Shown: positions 19,248-28,313, numbered from the stretch's first letter. The stretch: 64,000 bases of DNA from Vacuolonema iberomarrocanum LEGE 07170 (GCA_015207365.1 JADEXA010000004.1:1-64000), one strand, 5' to 3'. The notes: a model not told the origin generated them from the sequence alone. Numbers and translations: made by a program.

Positions 19248-19313
19248 CTCTGGGAGGGGCTACCATCCTCTGGGAGGGGCTACCATCCTCTGGGAGGGAC
19301 TACCATCCTCTGG
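19248..19313 (+). repeat. 20-base tandem repeat upstream of AI-2E gene
   Basis: Three consecutive copies of CTCTGGGAGGGGCTACCATC (the third with one change, GGGAC) are followed by CTCTGG. There is a degenerate half-copy just before. The array ends 38 bases before the ATG of the permease gene. Each unit contains GGGAGGGG, a strong ribosome-site-like word. Confidence 0.9.
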
Positions 19314-19351
19314 ACAGCCTTTCTATACCCCTTACCCTGATCGAGTCTCCG

Positions 19352-20389
19352 ATGGCAATTCCGACATTACCCAAATGGGCAATCGCAGGTTTGGCGTTTC
19401 CCCTCATTGTTCTCAATAGCTGGATTCTCTTGCGACTGGGAGCCCTTTTGCAGCCCATCACTAGCGTTGTCATTACCGCTTGTCTGCTGGCATTTTTGCT
19501 CGACTATCCGATTAAGCTCCTCGAAAAGCGCAAGGTCTCTCGAGGCGGAGCGATCGCGCTGGTTTTGCTCTCCGCTCTGGTATCTACTGCTATCCTCTTG
19601 ATTTTTCTGGGGCCCCTGGTATGGCAGCAGTTAAATGAATTTGCCGAACGGTTGCCCGGTTGGATTGATCAGGCCACACAGGAATTGTTGATGCTGGGCG
19701 ATCGCCCGTTTGTCAAAAATTCGCCGTTTGACTTTGAGGTTCTAGCGGTTGAAGCTACAAATCGACTCTCCAATTTCCTGAAAACAGCCACCAGTCAGGC
19801 CATTAACTTGATCTTAGGTGCCATCAACAGCACCTTAAACCTGCTGATTACACTAGTGCTCAGCATTTTGCTGGTGATCAATGGCGAAAAGCTGTGGAAC
19901 GGCCTTCTGGGATGGCTACCCGACAAGCTACAAGCGGAGATTCGAGAGTCCCTGCAACCTAGCTTTCGGGGTTACTTTTCGGGGCAAGCAACTCTGGCGC
20001 TGATTCTGTCGATCGCCCTCTCCACCGCCTTCACCCTGCTCGGTATCCCCCTCGGTTTGTTGTTTGGCATCACCATTGGACTGTTCAGTGTGGTTCCCTT
20101 TGGCGGCCTATTAGCCATTCTGGGGGTCAGTACACTGCTAGCGTTTGAAAGCATTTGGCTAGGCGTCAAGGTTCTCGCTGTATCGGTCATCCTGGGACAA
20201 ATCAATGACAATGTGATTGCTCCCCGCCTAATTGGGGGCGCGACGGGGCTAAATCCAGCGATCGTGATCGTGTCGTTGTTGATTGGAGCCAAGTTTGCTG
20301 GATTTCTGGGACTCATTTTGGCGGTGCCCACTGCCAGTTTTATTAAAAAGGTTGCTGATGCTCTGCGCGAGCCCATCACCCAGCTTTAG
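19352..20389 (+). CDS. AI-2E transporter family permease
   Basis: This 345-residue integral membrane protein of the AI-2 exporter (formerly UPF0118/PerM) family has about eight hydrophobic helices, in the family pattern of a pair of N-terminal helices (LIVLNSWILLRLGALLQPI, VVITACLLAFLLDYPIK), a soluble middle part, and a C-terminal bundle. The conserved late segment reads GLFSVVPFGGLLAILG and then ILGQINDNVIAPRLIGG. Members move small metabolites or ions, including some Na+/H+ antiporters; no substrate can be read from sequence. The start is set at ATG 19352, giving a normal N-terminus; longer readings go through a tandem repeat. The MFS gene follows after 19 bases, so the two are probably one transcript. 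Confidence 0.88.
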   Translation: MAIPTLPKWAIAGLAFPLIVLNSWILLRLGALLQPITSVVITACLLAFLLDYPIKLLEKRKVSRGGAIALVLLSALVSTAILLIFLGPLVWQQLNEFAERLPGWIDQATQELLMLGDRPFVKNSPFDFEVLAVEATNRLSNFLKTATSQAINLILGAINSTLNLLITLVLSILLVINGEKLWNGLLGWLPDKLQAEIRESLQPSFRGYFSGQATLALILSIALSTAFTLLGIPLGLLFGITIGLFSVVPFGGLLAILGVSTLLAFESIWLGVKVLAVSVILGQINDNVIAPRLIGGATGLNPAIVIVSLLIGAKFAGFLGLILAVPTASFIKKVADALREPITQL

Positions 20390-20408
20390 CAATGCGCTCT
20401 AACCCAAT

Positions 20409-21890
20409 ATGAGCCAGACAAAACCTGCCAACCCGTCCTTTGAAGCCCGTTTGGATGCTTCGCCCCTGACGCGTCCGATGGGGTTGCTGTGGGCTTTGTC
20501 GGCAGGGTTAATTGCCCTGGATGGGTTCGATTTTTTCATTATCGGAGTCGCGCTGCCCTTTATTCAGCGCGATTTTGGTATCGCTGCCACGGCAACCGGG
20601 GCGATCGCCACGGCAGCTCTTGTCGGTTCCCTGGTGGGAGCGCTCACCCTGGGGCCTATCACCGACCGAGTCGGTCGCCAGCGGATGCTAGTGCTAGATG
20701 TCGCCCTGTTTGTACTGGCGTCGGCAGCAACCGCCCTGGCCTGGAATGCCGCTTCCCTGATTGGGTTTCGCTTTTTGGTGGGGGTAGCGATCGGGGCGGA
20801 CTATCCCATTAGCGTGTCCTACATCACCGAAAATGTGCCCACTCGCTTGCGCGGACGGATGGTGGTTGGAGCCTTTACCTTTCAGGCGATCGGAGCATTG
20901 TTAGGCGCACTCACAGGCTTATTGGTCATTGCTGGCTTTCAGGCCGCCCATCCCCATTCTCTGTTACCACTCATCCACTACGGGTGGCGCTGGATGCTCG
21001 GCGTCGGATTGATCTTGGCGATCGCTGTCGCCATCCTTCGCTCCCGATTCCTACTCGAAAGCCCCCGCTACTACATTGCTAGAGGGGATTATGCATCGGC
21101 ATCGGAAGCCGCCAGCACCCTCCTGGGCACGCCCATAACGCTGACCGCCGATACTGAACCGCCTCCCCAAAACCAATCCATGGGTTACGGCACATTATTT
21201 TCGCAGCCCTACCTACGGCGCACTCTGCTCGCTGCTATCCCCTGGTTTCTCCAGGACATTGCGACCTATGGCATCGGCATCTTCACCCCTGTCATTATTG
21301 CCACCCTGGCCTTCTCCTCAGAAACCAACTTCGTTGCCAAAGAACTCGCTGCGACCCAAGGATCGGCCTTGGTCGATCTGTTTCTCATCGCCGGGTTCCT
21401 ATTGGCGATCGCCCTAGTCGATCGAGTAGGACGCATCCCGTTGCAAATTGCAGGCTTTATAGGCATGGCCGTAGGGCTAAGTTTACTAGCTAGTTCCACC
21501 CTGTTTCCTGTTGCCAGCTTCACCAACCTCAGCCTAGTCTTCGCTGGCTTCATTGTGTTCAATCTGCTGATGAACATGGGGCCAAATGCCACCACCTTTT
21601 TGTTGTCTGGGGAAGTCTTTCCCACCCCTATCCGGGCCACTGGCGCAGGGTTTGCCGCGGCTGTCGCCAAAGCCGGAGCGGTTCTCGGAGCGTTTGCACT
21701 GCCCTTACTGGAGCAACGGTTTGGTGTAGGTTGGCTGCTGCTGGGCTTAGCACTGGTCTGCATCCTTGCAGCGTTGCTGACCGCCGTGTTGCGGGTAGAA
21801 GCTTCAGGGCGATCGCTCGAAACCATTGGGGAATCCCCATCGGCTTCAGAGCTGCCAACTCACAGCAAGCTCCAAGACCTTGGCATTTAG
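20409..21890 (+). CDS. Major facilitator superfamily transporter (sugar/organic acid porter type)
   Basis: The 493-residue MFS carrier has about 12 membrane helices. The loop 2-3 signature appears as GPITDRVGRQRM, with its second-half copy as LVDRVGRIPLQ. The helix 4-5 segment RFLVGVAIGADYPISVSYITENVPTRLRGR is typical of the sugar porter and aromatic-acid:H+ symporter subfamilies (shown in part: GVAIGADYPISVSYITEN). A late motif, GEVFPTPIRATGAG, matches PETER-like boxes of these subfamilies. The substrate cannot be assigned from sequence alone. The gene lies 19 bases after the AI-2E gene, so the two are likely co-transcribed. Confidence 0.85.
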   Translation: MSQTKPANPSFEARLDASPLTRPMGLLWALSAGLIALDGFDFFIIGVALPFIQRDFGIAATATGAIATAALVGSLVGALTLGPITDRVGRQRMLVLDVALFVLASAATALAWNAASLIGFRFLVGVAIGADYPISVSYITENVPTRLRGRMVVGAFTFQAIGALLGALTGLLVIAGFQAAHPHSLLPLIHYGWRWMLGVGLILAIAVAILRSRFLLESPRYYIARGDYASASEAASTLLGTPITLTADTEPPPQNQSMGYGTLFSQPYLRRTLLAAIPWFLQDIATYGIGIFTPVIIATLAFSSETNFVAKELAATQGSALVDLFLIAGFLLAIALVDRVGRIPLQIAGFIGMAVGLSLLASSTLFPVASFTNLSLVFAGFIVFNLLMNMGPNATTFLLSGEVFPTPIRATGAGFAAAVAKAGAVLGAFALPLLEQRFGVGWLLLGLALVCILAALLTAVLRVEASGRSLETIGESPSASELPTHSKLQDLGI

Positions 21891-22104
21891 CCCTCAGACC
21901 TTTGCCGCACCAGTACGAACACTCGCGATCCTGAAATGGAAACGGTCAAAAACGCCTTTAAAATAAAAAGCTCAACTCTTCCTACCAATGTGCTCAGAAC
22001 TTACGATAGATCATTGGTTGAAATCCTACGCTGCAGGGTTTTCAAAAAATGCTCGGGGTTTGGGGTTCATAAACTTGATATACCCACTGACTTTGGACAA
22101 CCTC

Positions 22105-22542
22105 ATGGAACCGTCCAATCAACGGTCTCAGGCACGAAACGCAATCGATGTCGGCATCGAACTGGCAAAGGAGCGCAACCGTTTGGCCGCCGAACGCACT
22201 CTCATGGCATGGATTCGCACCTCCCTTGCGATGATTGGGTTTGGCTTTGGTATTGATAGCGTTGTCAGCGCAATTTTGAGCTTCCAAACCGTTTCCGATG
22301 ATGTCAATTCGGCTCGGTTATCGCGCTTTCTGGGATTGGCCTTCATTGCCCTGGGTGTCTATGCCTTGCTCGCCGCCATTGTTGACCACACCCGAGAACT
22401 GCGTCGCATTCGCGGCAACGCGCAATACACATACAAACCCCGGCTTTCCGTTGGCATCACCGTCTCCATTGGGCTCTTGATTATCGGTGTTCTGGCCTTT
22501 GCCAGCATTTTTATCCAAGCAATTCTGCGATCGCTCGCTTAA
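22105..22542 (+). CDS. DUF202 (YidH-like) membrane protein 1
   Basis: The start is set at ATG 22105 (MEPSNQRSQARNAID), with GGA eight bases upstream. A longer frame from 21988 adds 39 residues unlike the family. The 145-residue product shows the DUF202 hallmark LAKERNRLAAERTLMAWIRTSLAMIGFG (in part AAERTLMAWIRTSL), then three membrane helices. DUF202 proteins (YidH, Vtc1-like) are small inner-membrane proteins of unknown role; the fold recalls the membrane unit of polyphosphate polymerase VTC complexes. A second DUF202 gene follows after 49 bases. Tandem DUF202 genes may form a heteromeric complex, which is inferred. Confidence 0.85.
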   Translation: MEPSNQRSQARNAIDVGIELAKERNRLAAERTLMAWIRTSLAMIGFGFGIDSVVSAILSFQTVSDDVNSARLSRFLGLAFIALGVYALLAAIVDHTRELRRIRGNAQYTYKPRLSVGITVSIGLLIIGVLAFASIFIQAILRSLA

Positions 22543-22591
22543 CCCCAAACGCCCCGACTGCAACCATCTCATAGCCACATGAGAGAACCCC

Positions 22592-23026
22592 TTGAACAAC
22601 GCTCCACCTGTTCGCATCTACAACGCCACCAACGAACTGGCCAAAGAAAGAAACCGTGCCGCAGCAGAACGGACACTGACAGCATGGATTCAAAGTGGCC
22701 TCACATTAATTGGCTTTGGGGTAGCCTTTGACCAAATTTTTGGTGCCGTCCGTCGCACCTTGCCCACGCTCGATTCCAGCCTCAATCGCGACGTCACGAC
22801 AGCCATTGGGTTGGGGGCGATCGCTCTCGGACTCGCGCTCCTAGCTCTCACGGTGATTGAATATCCCATCAAGTTGCGGGCGATCGAACAAGGGAACTAT
22901 CTGACACAGCCACTCTACCCATCCATCGCCCTCATCACGACGGCTGTCTTATTGTTTGGCTGCATCGCCCTGATAGCCGTTCTCTTGAACATTTCCACGA
23001 GCGGTCTATCAATTGGATTCGGGTGA
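22592..23026 (+). CDS. DUF202 (YidH-like) membrane protein 2
   Basis: The 144-residue paralogue of the preceding gene carries LAKERNRAAAERTLTAWIQS and three hydrophobic helices. The third is ALITTAVLLFGCIALIAVLL. A TTG start is used, with GAGAG eight to ten bases upstream. The two proteins share the signature but have clearly diverged elsewhere, with this one having a longer loop after helix 1 (RRTLPTLDSSLNRDV). Together with the upstream MFS and AI-2E genes it forms a rightward block of membrane-protein genes. Function is unknown. Confidence 0.82.
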   Translation: MNNAPPVRIYNATNELAKERNRAAAERTLTAWIQSGLTLIGFGVAFDQIFGAVRRTLPTLDSSLNRDVTTAIGLGAIALGLALLALTVIEYPIKLRAIEQGNYLTQPLYPSIALITTAVLLFGCIALIAVLLNISTSGLSIGFG

Positions 23027-23223
23027 AAAGCAAAGGCTCAGAAACATAGGCATTTCGAGCCAGCGCTCAGGCACCTATATTTTCCAGTCCAGGAACGCTC
23101 ACCAGAATTTCATCATCTCTATAGAAACTATAAGAATTCATGTGGAACACCTTGCTCTAGCTTGGCAACTCTAAAGGTCAGGCTAAATTGAGAGCGATTT
23201 GTCTAGCATCCTATCGCTAAAAC

Positions 23224-24063
23224 ATGAACGTTCTTCGGAGTCTCATTGGCGGCAATTGGAGCAAACTAAACTGGGGATTGTATGAAATCCTCACCAATCC
23301 AAGGCTGGTGACTCTTGGCATCTTGCTCGTGGTTGTTCTCTTGATCATCGGGAGCTATCCCGTTTGGCGAAAACGGATCCTGCGAGGCTTGATGATCGCC
23401 CTATGTACCTACTGGGTCATCATCTCCCCTCCCTTTGTGGCACTGGCAGAAGGCGTGCTGATGAGCGCCGTGCCTGCCGATTCTGGAGAAACAGCCGACG
23501 CCATCGTGGTGATTGGGCGCGGGGCTGAGGAGACGGGCGATCGCTATCCCCAAGCTCTACAGCTTCTAGAACAAGAGCGTGCCCCCGAACTGTTCATCAC
23601 CGGACGATACAACTTTCCTCGAATCGGTCGACTGCTCGACGATTATGACGTTTCAGTCCGGCAGCTCAGCGGCACAATCTGTGCCCGCACCACGAAGGAT
23701 GAGGCGCTATGGGCATCAACGCTCATGGGTCCCAGAGGCGTTCGTCGCATCATTTTGGTGACCGATCGTCCCCACATGCTGCGAGCCTATCTCACCTTTC
23801 AATGGCGAGGCTTTTCTGTGATTCCTCACCCCGTCGCCCTGAACATTAGCAGTGCAAGACACTCTATGCTGACGCTCCGGGAATACCTGGGTCTTGTGAG
23901 TTACGGCATCTTGGGGCGATTGTTCCCTGGCTCTACCCATCGGCTCACCAATCCACCAGCCGAGCTGGTACAAAACATCGAGCGCTGGGATTGTGAGGCC
24001 ATCCCAGCAAAGCAGCCGGAACTACTCCAAACCCAGCAATCACGTCACCAACAAGCGTCCTAA
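23224..24063 (+). CDS. YdcF/SanA-like DUF218 protein
   Basis: The 279-residue protein has one N-terminal membrane helix (residues about 29-46, RLVTLGILLVVVLLIIG) and a second hydrophobic stretch near 58-82. A DUF218 domain follows: DAIVVIGRGAEETGDRYPQA, ELFITGRYN, ARTTKDEALWAS, RIILVTDRPHMLRAYLTFQ and FSVIPHPV. ElyC and SanA relatives act in envelope integrity and lipid-carrier metabolism, and YdcF binds S-adenosylmethionine; which applies here is open. The topology suggests the DUF218 domain faces the periplasm. The gene has its own 200-base upstream region. The element B2 starts about 60 bases after its stop. Confidence 0.85.
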   Translation: MNVLRSLIGGNWSKLNWGLYEILTNPRLVTLGILLVVVLLIIGSYPVWRKRILRGLMIALCTYWVIISPPFVALAEGVLMSAVPADSGETADAIVVIGRGAEETGDRYPQALQLLEQERAPELFITGRYNFPRIGRLLDDYDVSVRQLSGTICARTTKDEALWASTLMGPRGVRRIILVTDRPHMLRAYLTFQWRGFSVIPHPVALNISSARHSMLTLREYLGLVSYGILGRLFPGSTHRLTNPPAELVQNIERWDCEAIPAKQPELLQTQQSRHQQAS

Positions 24064-24123
24064 AGACAGGCGCAAGCCCACCCACAGCAAATGCGCATTA
24101 CCAGTGCAATCAGTGCAATCGTC

Positions 24124-24225
24124 AAATGCCTCAATGCCTTACGCAAGCTTTGCGTAAGGCATTGAGGCATTTTGTTAATTTTGTGGTCGTGTCGCGGCCA
24201 CAAAATTAACAAAATGCGTAAGTCC
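24124..24225. repeat. Compound palindromic element B2 (family B)
   Basis: Two hairpins lie side by side. The first has 23-bp perfect arms (24124-24146 and 24150-24172) around GCT. The second is a family B core, TTGTTAATTTTGTGG paired with CCACAAAATTAACAA, ending in the family tail ATGCGTAAGTCC. The core differs from B1 by a G-to-A on one arm and the matching C-to-T on the other. Confidence 0.85.
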
Positions 24226-24293
24226 TGGATATTGCTAAGCAAGAAGCAATCAAGAACGACCATACATTATTGATGATTGATTCTTTATAAATG

Positions 24294-24336
24294 ATGATTT
24301 TGGATACTAACAACAACTGTTAGCATCCAAAATCAT
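24294..24336. repeat. 19-bp hairpin in AT-rich region
   Basis: ATGATTTTGGATACTAACA pairs with TGTTAGCATCCAAAATCAT around ACAAC, with one A-C mismatch. It is not a member of families A-G. It lacks a T-run, so it is unlikely to be a simple terminator. Confidence 0.7.
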
Positions 24337-25144
24337 TAATATTTGCTCATACCTAGCAATCTCCAACAAAGAATTTGAATAGTCGAAAAGACTTTGTGAC
24401 TAACCCTTTGCAATCACTTGAAATCCGGACAGAGATTAGAGAACCAACTTTTGAGTTTCTCATCCTCGATCAACCGTATTAACTCTGATTTTCAGCTCTT
24501 CTCTTTAAAGAAAAGCTCAAGGACAAAAATTCGACAGATTTATGAAAAATCACATCCTAATAAGAAGCTAACAGCTAATTTGAGAAACTTTAATTAGAAT
24601 CAATTCCCATGGCAAAAAGTATTGAAATCCTCACGAGGTAAAACCATCAGAGCATGAATCGAATATCCAATATTACAGGAAAACACCAAATGTATATCAA
24701 AGTCCTATGAATAGAATCTTTCTTTTTAGGCTGCTCTCATGTTTTCAGGCTCGTGATTTATGCGTACAAACATCAGATAGTCTATATCAATCTGCATCAA
24801 GTTTTTCTAGCTACATTTACTTAGATCTCTATAGAACTAAAATTGGTCTAATGCAGAGATAGTAGCCGCGTTCATTCTCACTCTTACGAATTCTGTTTAA
24901 TAGTTATTTTTCCGGTTGTAACAGACGTTAATCGAAGATATATTTGGTAGTATACATATTGCGTCGCGTGCATTTACCACTTTCTCAAAGGGGTAGTCGT
25001 TCCATCATCAATAATGGATTCCACCTTTTCTACATAGTGATGAGTTTATTCTGCAACTAACCTAAACTCATCTGCGTGAGTTTAGAGCTTCAGTCCTAAG
25101 CATCACAAAAATAATCTGAGCAATGATTTCTTCAAGGGGAATCC

Positions 25145-25495
25145 TTGAAATTTGACGTGCCTACTTTTCAAACAGAAGCAATGTTATTGTCTGCAACCAC
25201 AAGTTACTATCTACGGCAGTTAGTTCATAAGAATCGGGGGCGGCTAAAGTTTGTTGTAGCCCCAAATGCTGGCATAGAGGCTCATGTCTTAGCTGATTTA
25301 GATGTCGTTCTTACCAGCTTATATCTTGATGATGAAGCGATTCAAGACACGGTGAATCAGCTAGAGCGGCTAGCCTTCATGCATCAAGCATTGAAAGAGC
25401 AAGGGGATATTTATGCTCAGCAGCGAAGCGAAATCGAAAAGAACATTCTATGGCTACTTGGGTTTCTTATTTTGGAAGAAAAGCAACCAAAATAA
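25145..25495 (+). CDS. Unrecognised 116-residue helical protein
   Basis: A TTG start is supported by AAGGGG about six bases upstream. I do not recognise the family. The protein is soluble, with no signal peptide, and predicted helical in its second half. Visible segments are AMLLSATTSYYLRQLVHKNR, a beta-like stretch LKFVVAPNAGIEAHVLADLDVVL and the helix QDTVNQLERLAFMHQAL. It is an isolated gene, downstream of the AT-rich kilobase and followed by the oppositely oriented tRNA-Val. Position and atypical surroundings hint at acquired DNA, but there is no mobile-element gene to support that. Confidence 0.6.
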   Translation: MKFDVPTFQTEAMLLSATTSYYLRQLVHKNRGRLKFVVAPNAGIEAHVLADLDVVLTSLYLDDEAIQDTVNQLERLAFMHQALKEQGDIYAQQRSEIEKNILWLLGFLILEEKQPK

Positions 25496-25550
25496 CCAGC
25501 TCTGTAGAGCTATCTGTAGAGCTAATAAATTTAAATTCGTTGCTTCGGAA

Positions 25551-25623
<73 letters not shown>

Positions 25624-25737
25624 GAAGTTCAACACGATTTTTAATTTTAGCAGACTCCTTCTAAGGAATACAGACAGTCTGCAAGATTTTTCTGAAAGAT
25701 CTCGAATTGATTGGCGAATCAGTAGATCGCAACTGAG

Positions 25738-25801
25738 TACAGGACAGAACCCAGAAAACCCTTGATTTTGTTTAGCGGGGATTCGATTTTTTGTCCTGTA
25801 C
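25738..25801. repeat. Deleted palindromic element C2 (family C)
   Basis: It carries the same ends as C1 (GTACAGGACAGAACCC and TTTTTTGTCCTGTACC) and the left core sequence CTTGATTTTGTTTAGCG. The right hairpin arm is absent: the sequence jumps directly to GGGGATTCGATTTTTTG. It is therefore an internal-deletion derivative of a C1-like element. Confidence 0.82.
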
Positions 25802-25906
25802 CTAGAGACCACAAAGTCATCCTTCCATGAGGTTTGTGAACCGTTGAATGGGAATCTTTTATTCCCTGCTAGGATTCTGGAAGTACTGATGTTCTGTCGG
25901 GATCCC

Positions 25907-26596
25907 ATGCCCTCCGGTCGCACCCACGATCGCATTACCCTCTGGACGTTGCCCCTCGTCGGTGGAGCCACGTTGCTTGCCACAGGCAACAGCACCCTCA
26001 CGCTGATCGTAGCGGGAGGCTATTTGTTTGGTGGGTTGATGTTTGGCCCCGACCTCGATATTCATTCTGTGCAGTTCAAGCGGTGGGGCTGGTTTCGTTG
26101 GATCTGGCTGCCCTATCAAGGGAGTGTGCCTCACCGATCGCCCCTTTCCCACTCCCCCATCACAGGCACAGCACTCCGCATCCTCTATTTGCTAGTCTTG
26201 GTGGGGTTCGTCAGCGGGCTGGGATTGGCATTGCTGAACCAAATCTGGCAACTGGGCTGGACCTGGAGCGATATTTTTCAACAGATGGGGCGATCGCTCT
26301 CTCATCACTGGATCGAATGGCTCATCCTAGCTTTGGGCATAGAATTGGGTGCGCTCAGCCATTGCCTTGCAGATTGGTCATCCACGGTTCGCCGTCGTTC
26401 TAAAACCCAGGGATGGAAAGCCATCCTGCCCAAACCTAAAAAGCAGTCGAAATCGAAATCGAGGAAGGGGAGCAAACGGACCTCTAGCGCATCCCGGCGT
26501 TCCGCTTCCACAACGAAGCGCTCAACAAAAGCCAAGCAAAACCCCGGTTCTGCCCAACAGGTTTCTGGACGAGCATCGCCGCGCAAACGGTTCTAA
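25907..26596 (+). CDS. DUF2227 family membrane metal-dependent-hydrolase-like protein
   Basis: The start is set at the ATG of MPSGRTHDRITLW because homologues begin there; ATG codons at 25844 and 25889 are possible but add unlike residues. The product is about 229 residues. The family's conserved histidine/aspartate pattern is visible: GRTHDRIT, FGGLMFGPDLDIHS, HRSPLSHSPITGTALRI and SHCLADW. Such sites suggest metal binding, and NCBI-style names call it a metal-binding protein, but no reaction is known. There are three to four membrane helices. A strongly basic, Ser/Lys-rich tail of about 60 residues follows (KKQSKSKSRKGSKRTSSAS) and is probably disordered. The 102-residue gene follows closely. 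Confidence 0.82.
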   Translation: MPSGRTHDRITLWTLPLVGGATLLATGNSTLTLIVAGGYLFGGLMFGPDLDIHSVQFKRWGWFRWIWLPYQGSVPHRSPLSHSPITGTALRILYLLVLVGFVSGLGLALLNQIWQLGWTWSDIFQQMGRSLSHHWIEWLILALGIELGALSHCLADWSSTVRRRSKTQGWKAILPKPKKQSKSKSRKGSKRTSSASRRSASTTKRSTKAKQNPGSAQQVSGRASPRKRF

Positions 26597-26645
26597 TCCT
26601 TCGCTCCTGTCGCCCTTACTGCTCAAATCACTCCCGTTGTCGCCC

Positions 26646-26954
26646 ATGTTTTCTCAGACCTATTACCTGCTTCGTACCCGTCAAGATGGTCAATATCTGG
26701 TTGCAACAGGGCAATCGGATGACACAGAACCCGACACACCCCCGACACAGTTTTTATTGCTATTCAATGATCATGCAGAGGCACTGAGCTACCTCAACAC
26801 CCATGCAGCTGGCTACGCCGATCGCTTTTCGGTGGAGTCGCAAGCCGGTCCCCAATTGCTCAATGTGCTAAAACGCTGGGGATACAAAGGTGTCGGGGTC
26901 GTCAAAGATCCGCTGATTCCCACGGTCGATTTTTTCGCGGTCACTGACTCCTAA
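26646..26954 (+). CDS. Unrecognised 102-residue protein
   Basis: The ATG at 26646 gives MFSQTYYLLRTRQDGQYLVA. The frame is open further upstream but overlaps the DUF2227 gene. The product is soluble, with mixed alpha/beta character (FLLLFNDHAEALSYLNTHA, LLNVLKRWGYKGVGVVKDPL). I know no named family. It lies 49 bases after the DUF2227 stop, in the same direction, so co-transcription is likely. Element E1 follows about 70 bases after the stop. Confidence 0.6.
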   Translation: MFSQTYYLLRTRQDGQYLVATGQSDDTEPDTPPTQFLLLFNDHAEALSYLNTHAAGYADRFSVESQAGPQLLNVLKRWGYKGVGVVKDPLIPTVDFFAVTDS

Positions 26955-27025
26955 GCAAATGGCAACAACCGAACACGACCTCATCGCCGCATAGCAGGTC
27001 GCTCGGCATTACTGAGTGAGGGAAT

Positions 27026-27093
27026 GATTTTTTCTGAGAAGGTGCGTGGTACGCACCTTCTCAGAAAAAATCGTCCTTGGATTCTGCAACCCC
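27026..27093. repeat. Palindromic element E1 (family E)
   Basis: A perfect 22-bp hairpin has arms 27026-27047 and 27051-27072 and loop GGT, followed by the family E tail CGTCCTTGGATTCTGCAACC. The second copy is E2 at 61961-62031. The arms differ between copies at paired positions. Confidence 0.88.
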
Positions 27094-27227
27094 GGTCGCT
27101 AGGTATCGGGGAAGTTAGTGTTATACAATGCAATGTTGCGAATGCAGCCGACTCCGTTTGGTTGCATCGGTTATAGGTTGGCTCCTTCTGCTCTCACCTC
27201 AACTTTTTTTCATCCCAACAGCACATC

Positions 27228-28313
27228 ATGACAAAGCGCTACCGCATCACCCTCCTCCCTGGCGACGGCATCGGGTCCGAAATCCTTGCGGTTACGACCG
27301 CCGTAATGAAAGAAGTGGGGCAACAGCTCGATCTCCAATTCGATTTTCAGGAAGCGCTGATTGGTGGGGCGGCCATTGATGCCACAGGCAATCCATTGCC
27401 GGATGAGACTTTAGCGACTTGCAAGGATAGTGATGCCGTACTATTGGCGGCGATCGGTGGCTACAAGTGGGACAATCTCCCCAATGCCCAACGCCCCGAA
27501 CGGGGATTGCTAGGATTGCGGGCAGGGTTGGGGCTCTTTGCAAATCTGCGTCCGGCTCAAATTTTGCCACAACTGATCGATGCCTCGACCCTCAAGCGCG
27601 AGGTCGTTGAAGGGGTGGACATCATGGTGGTGAGAGAATTGACCGGCGGTGTTTACTTCGGGCAACCCAAAGGCATTTTTGCGGAAGAGTCTGGAGCCAA
27701 GCGTGGGGTCAACACGATGGTTTACACCGAAGCAGAAATAGATCGCATCGGGCGGGTTGCCTTCGAAACCGCGCAGAAGCGGAGCAAACGCCTGTGTTCG
27801 GTGGATAAGGCGAATGTGTTGGAGGTGTCGCAGTTGTGGCGCGATCGCATCTCAGCCCTTGCACCCAACTATTCCGATGTGGAACTGACCCATATGTATG
27901 TGGATAACGCGGCCATGCAGTTGGTGCGAAATCCCAAGCAGTTCGACACGATTGTGACGGGAAACTTATTTGGCGACATTCTCTCCGACGCGGCAGCGAT
28001 GCTGACCGGCAGCATTGGTATGTTGCCTTCTGCTAGTTTAGGAGCCTCAGGGCCGGGGGTATTCGAGCCGGTGCATGGCTCCGCTCCAGACATTGCGGGT
28101 CAGGACAAAGCCAATCCTCTGGCGCAGGTGCTGAGTGCAGCAATGATGCTGCGCTATGGGCTCAATGAACCAGAAGCAGGCGATCGCCTCGAACAAGCGG
28201 TGCAAACGGTACTCAATCAGGGCTATCGCACAGGCGATATCTACTCAGAAGGGATGACGGCGGTGGGCTGTCGGGCTATGGGCGATGCCCTCTTCACAGC
28301 CCTTGGCAAATAA
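27228..28313 (+). CDS. leuB: 3-isopropylmalate dehydrogenase
   Basis: This 361-residue enzyme performs the NAD-dependent oxidative decarboxylation of 3-isopropylmalate in leucine synthesis. Motifs are [10 protein letters not shown] at the N-terminus, the substrate loop [34 protein letters not shown], the catalytic lysine/tyrosine region [13 protein letters not shown], and the NAD/metal site [19 protein letters not shown] followed by [13 protein letters not shown]. The length is exactly that of bacterial LeuB. The ELTGG and GLRAG patterns separate it from isocitrate dehydrogenase. leuA, leuC and leuD are not nearby, as is usual in cyanobacteria. It is a single rightward unit by spacing. Confidence 0.96.
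   Translation: MTKRYRITLLPGDGIGSEILAVTTAVMKEVGQQLDLQFDFQEALIGGAAIDATGNPLPDETLATCKDSDAVLLAAIGGYKWDNLPNAQRPERGLLGLRAGLGLFANLRPAQILPQLIDASTLKREVVEGVDIMVVRELTGGVYFGQPKGIFAEESGAKRGVNTMVYTEAEIDRIGRVAFETAQKRSKRLCSVDKANVLEVSQLWRDRISALAPNYSDVELTHMYVDNAAMQLVRNPKQFDTIVTGNLFGDILSDAAAMLTGSIGMLPSASLGASGPGVFEPVHGSAPDIAGQDKANPLAQVLSAAMMLRYGLNEPEAGDRLEQAVQTVLNQGYRTGDIYSEGMTAVGCRAMGDALFTALGK

Larger units (their letters stand above)
18685..19351. other. Divergent intergenic region with element B1 and 20-base tandem repeats
   Basis: No gene is supported in about 670 bases. It contains B1 (19031-19119) and the tandem array at 19248-19313, both listed separately. An open frame in the same phase as the AI-2E gene extends upstream to 19175, but it reads through the tandem array and is unlikely to be translated. 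Confidence 0.5.
24064..25144. other. AT-rich gene-free kilobase
   Basis: About 1.1 kb is visibly richer in A and T than its neighbours and contains no supported gene. It holds the compound element B2, a strong hairpin at 24294-24336 and a small perfect hairpin TAAACTCA/TGAGTTTA at about 25062-25083. I see no transposase fragment, integrase or attachment duplication. Confidence 0.5.

Noticed and set aside
19248..19313. CRISPR array
   Set aside because: The repeats are contiguous with no spacers, and no cas genes are present.
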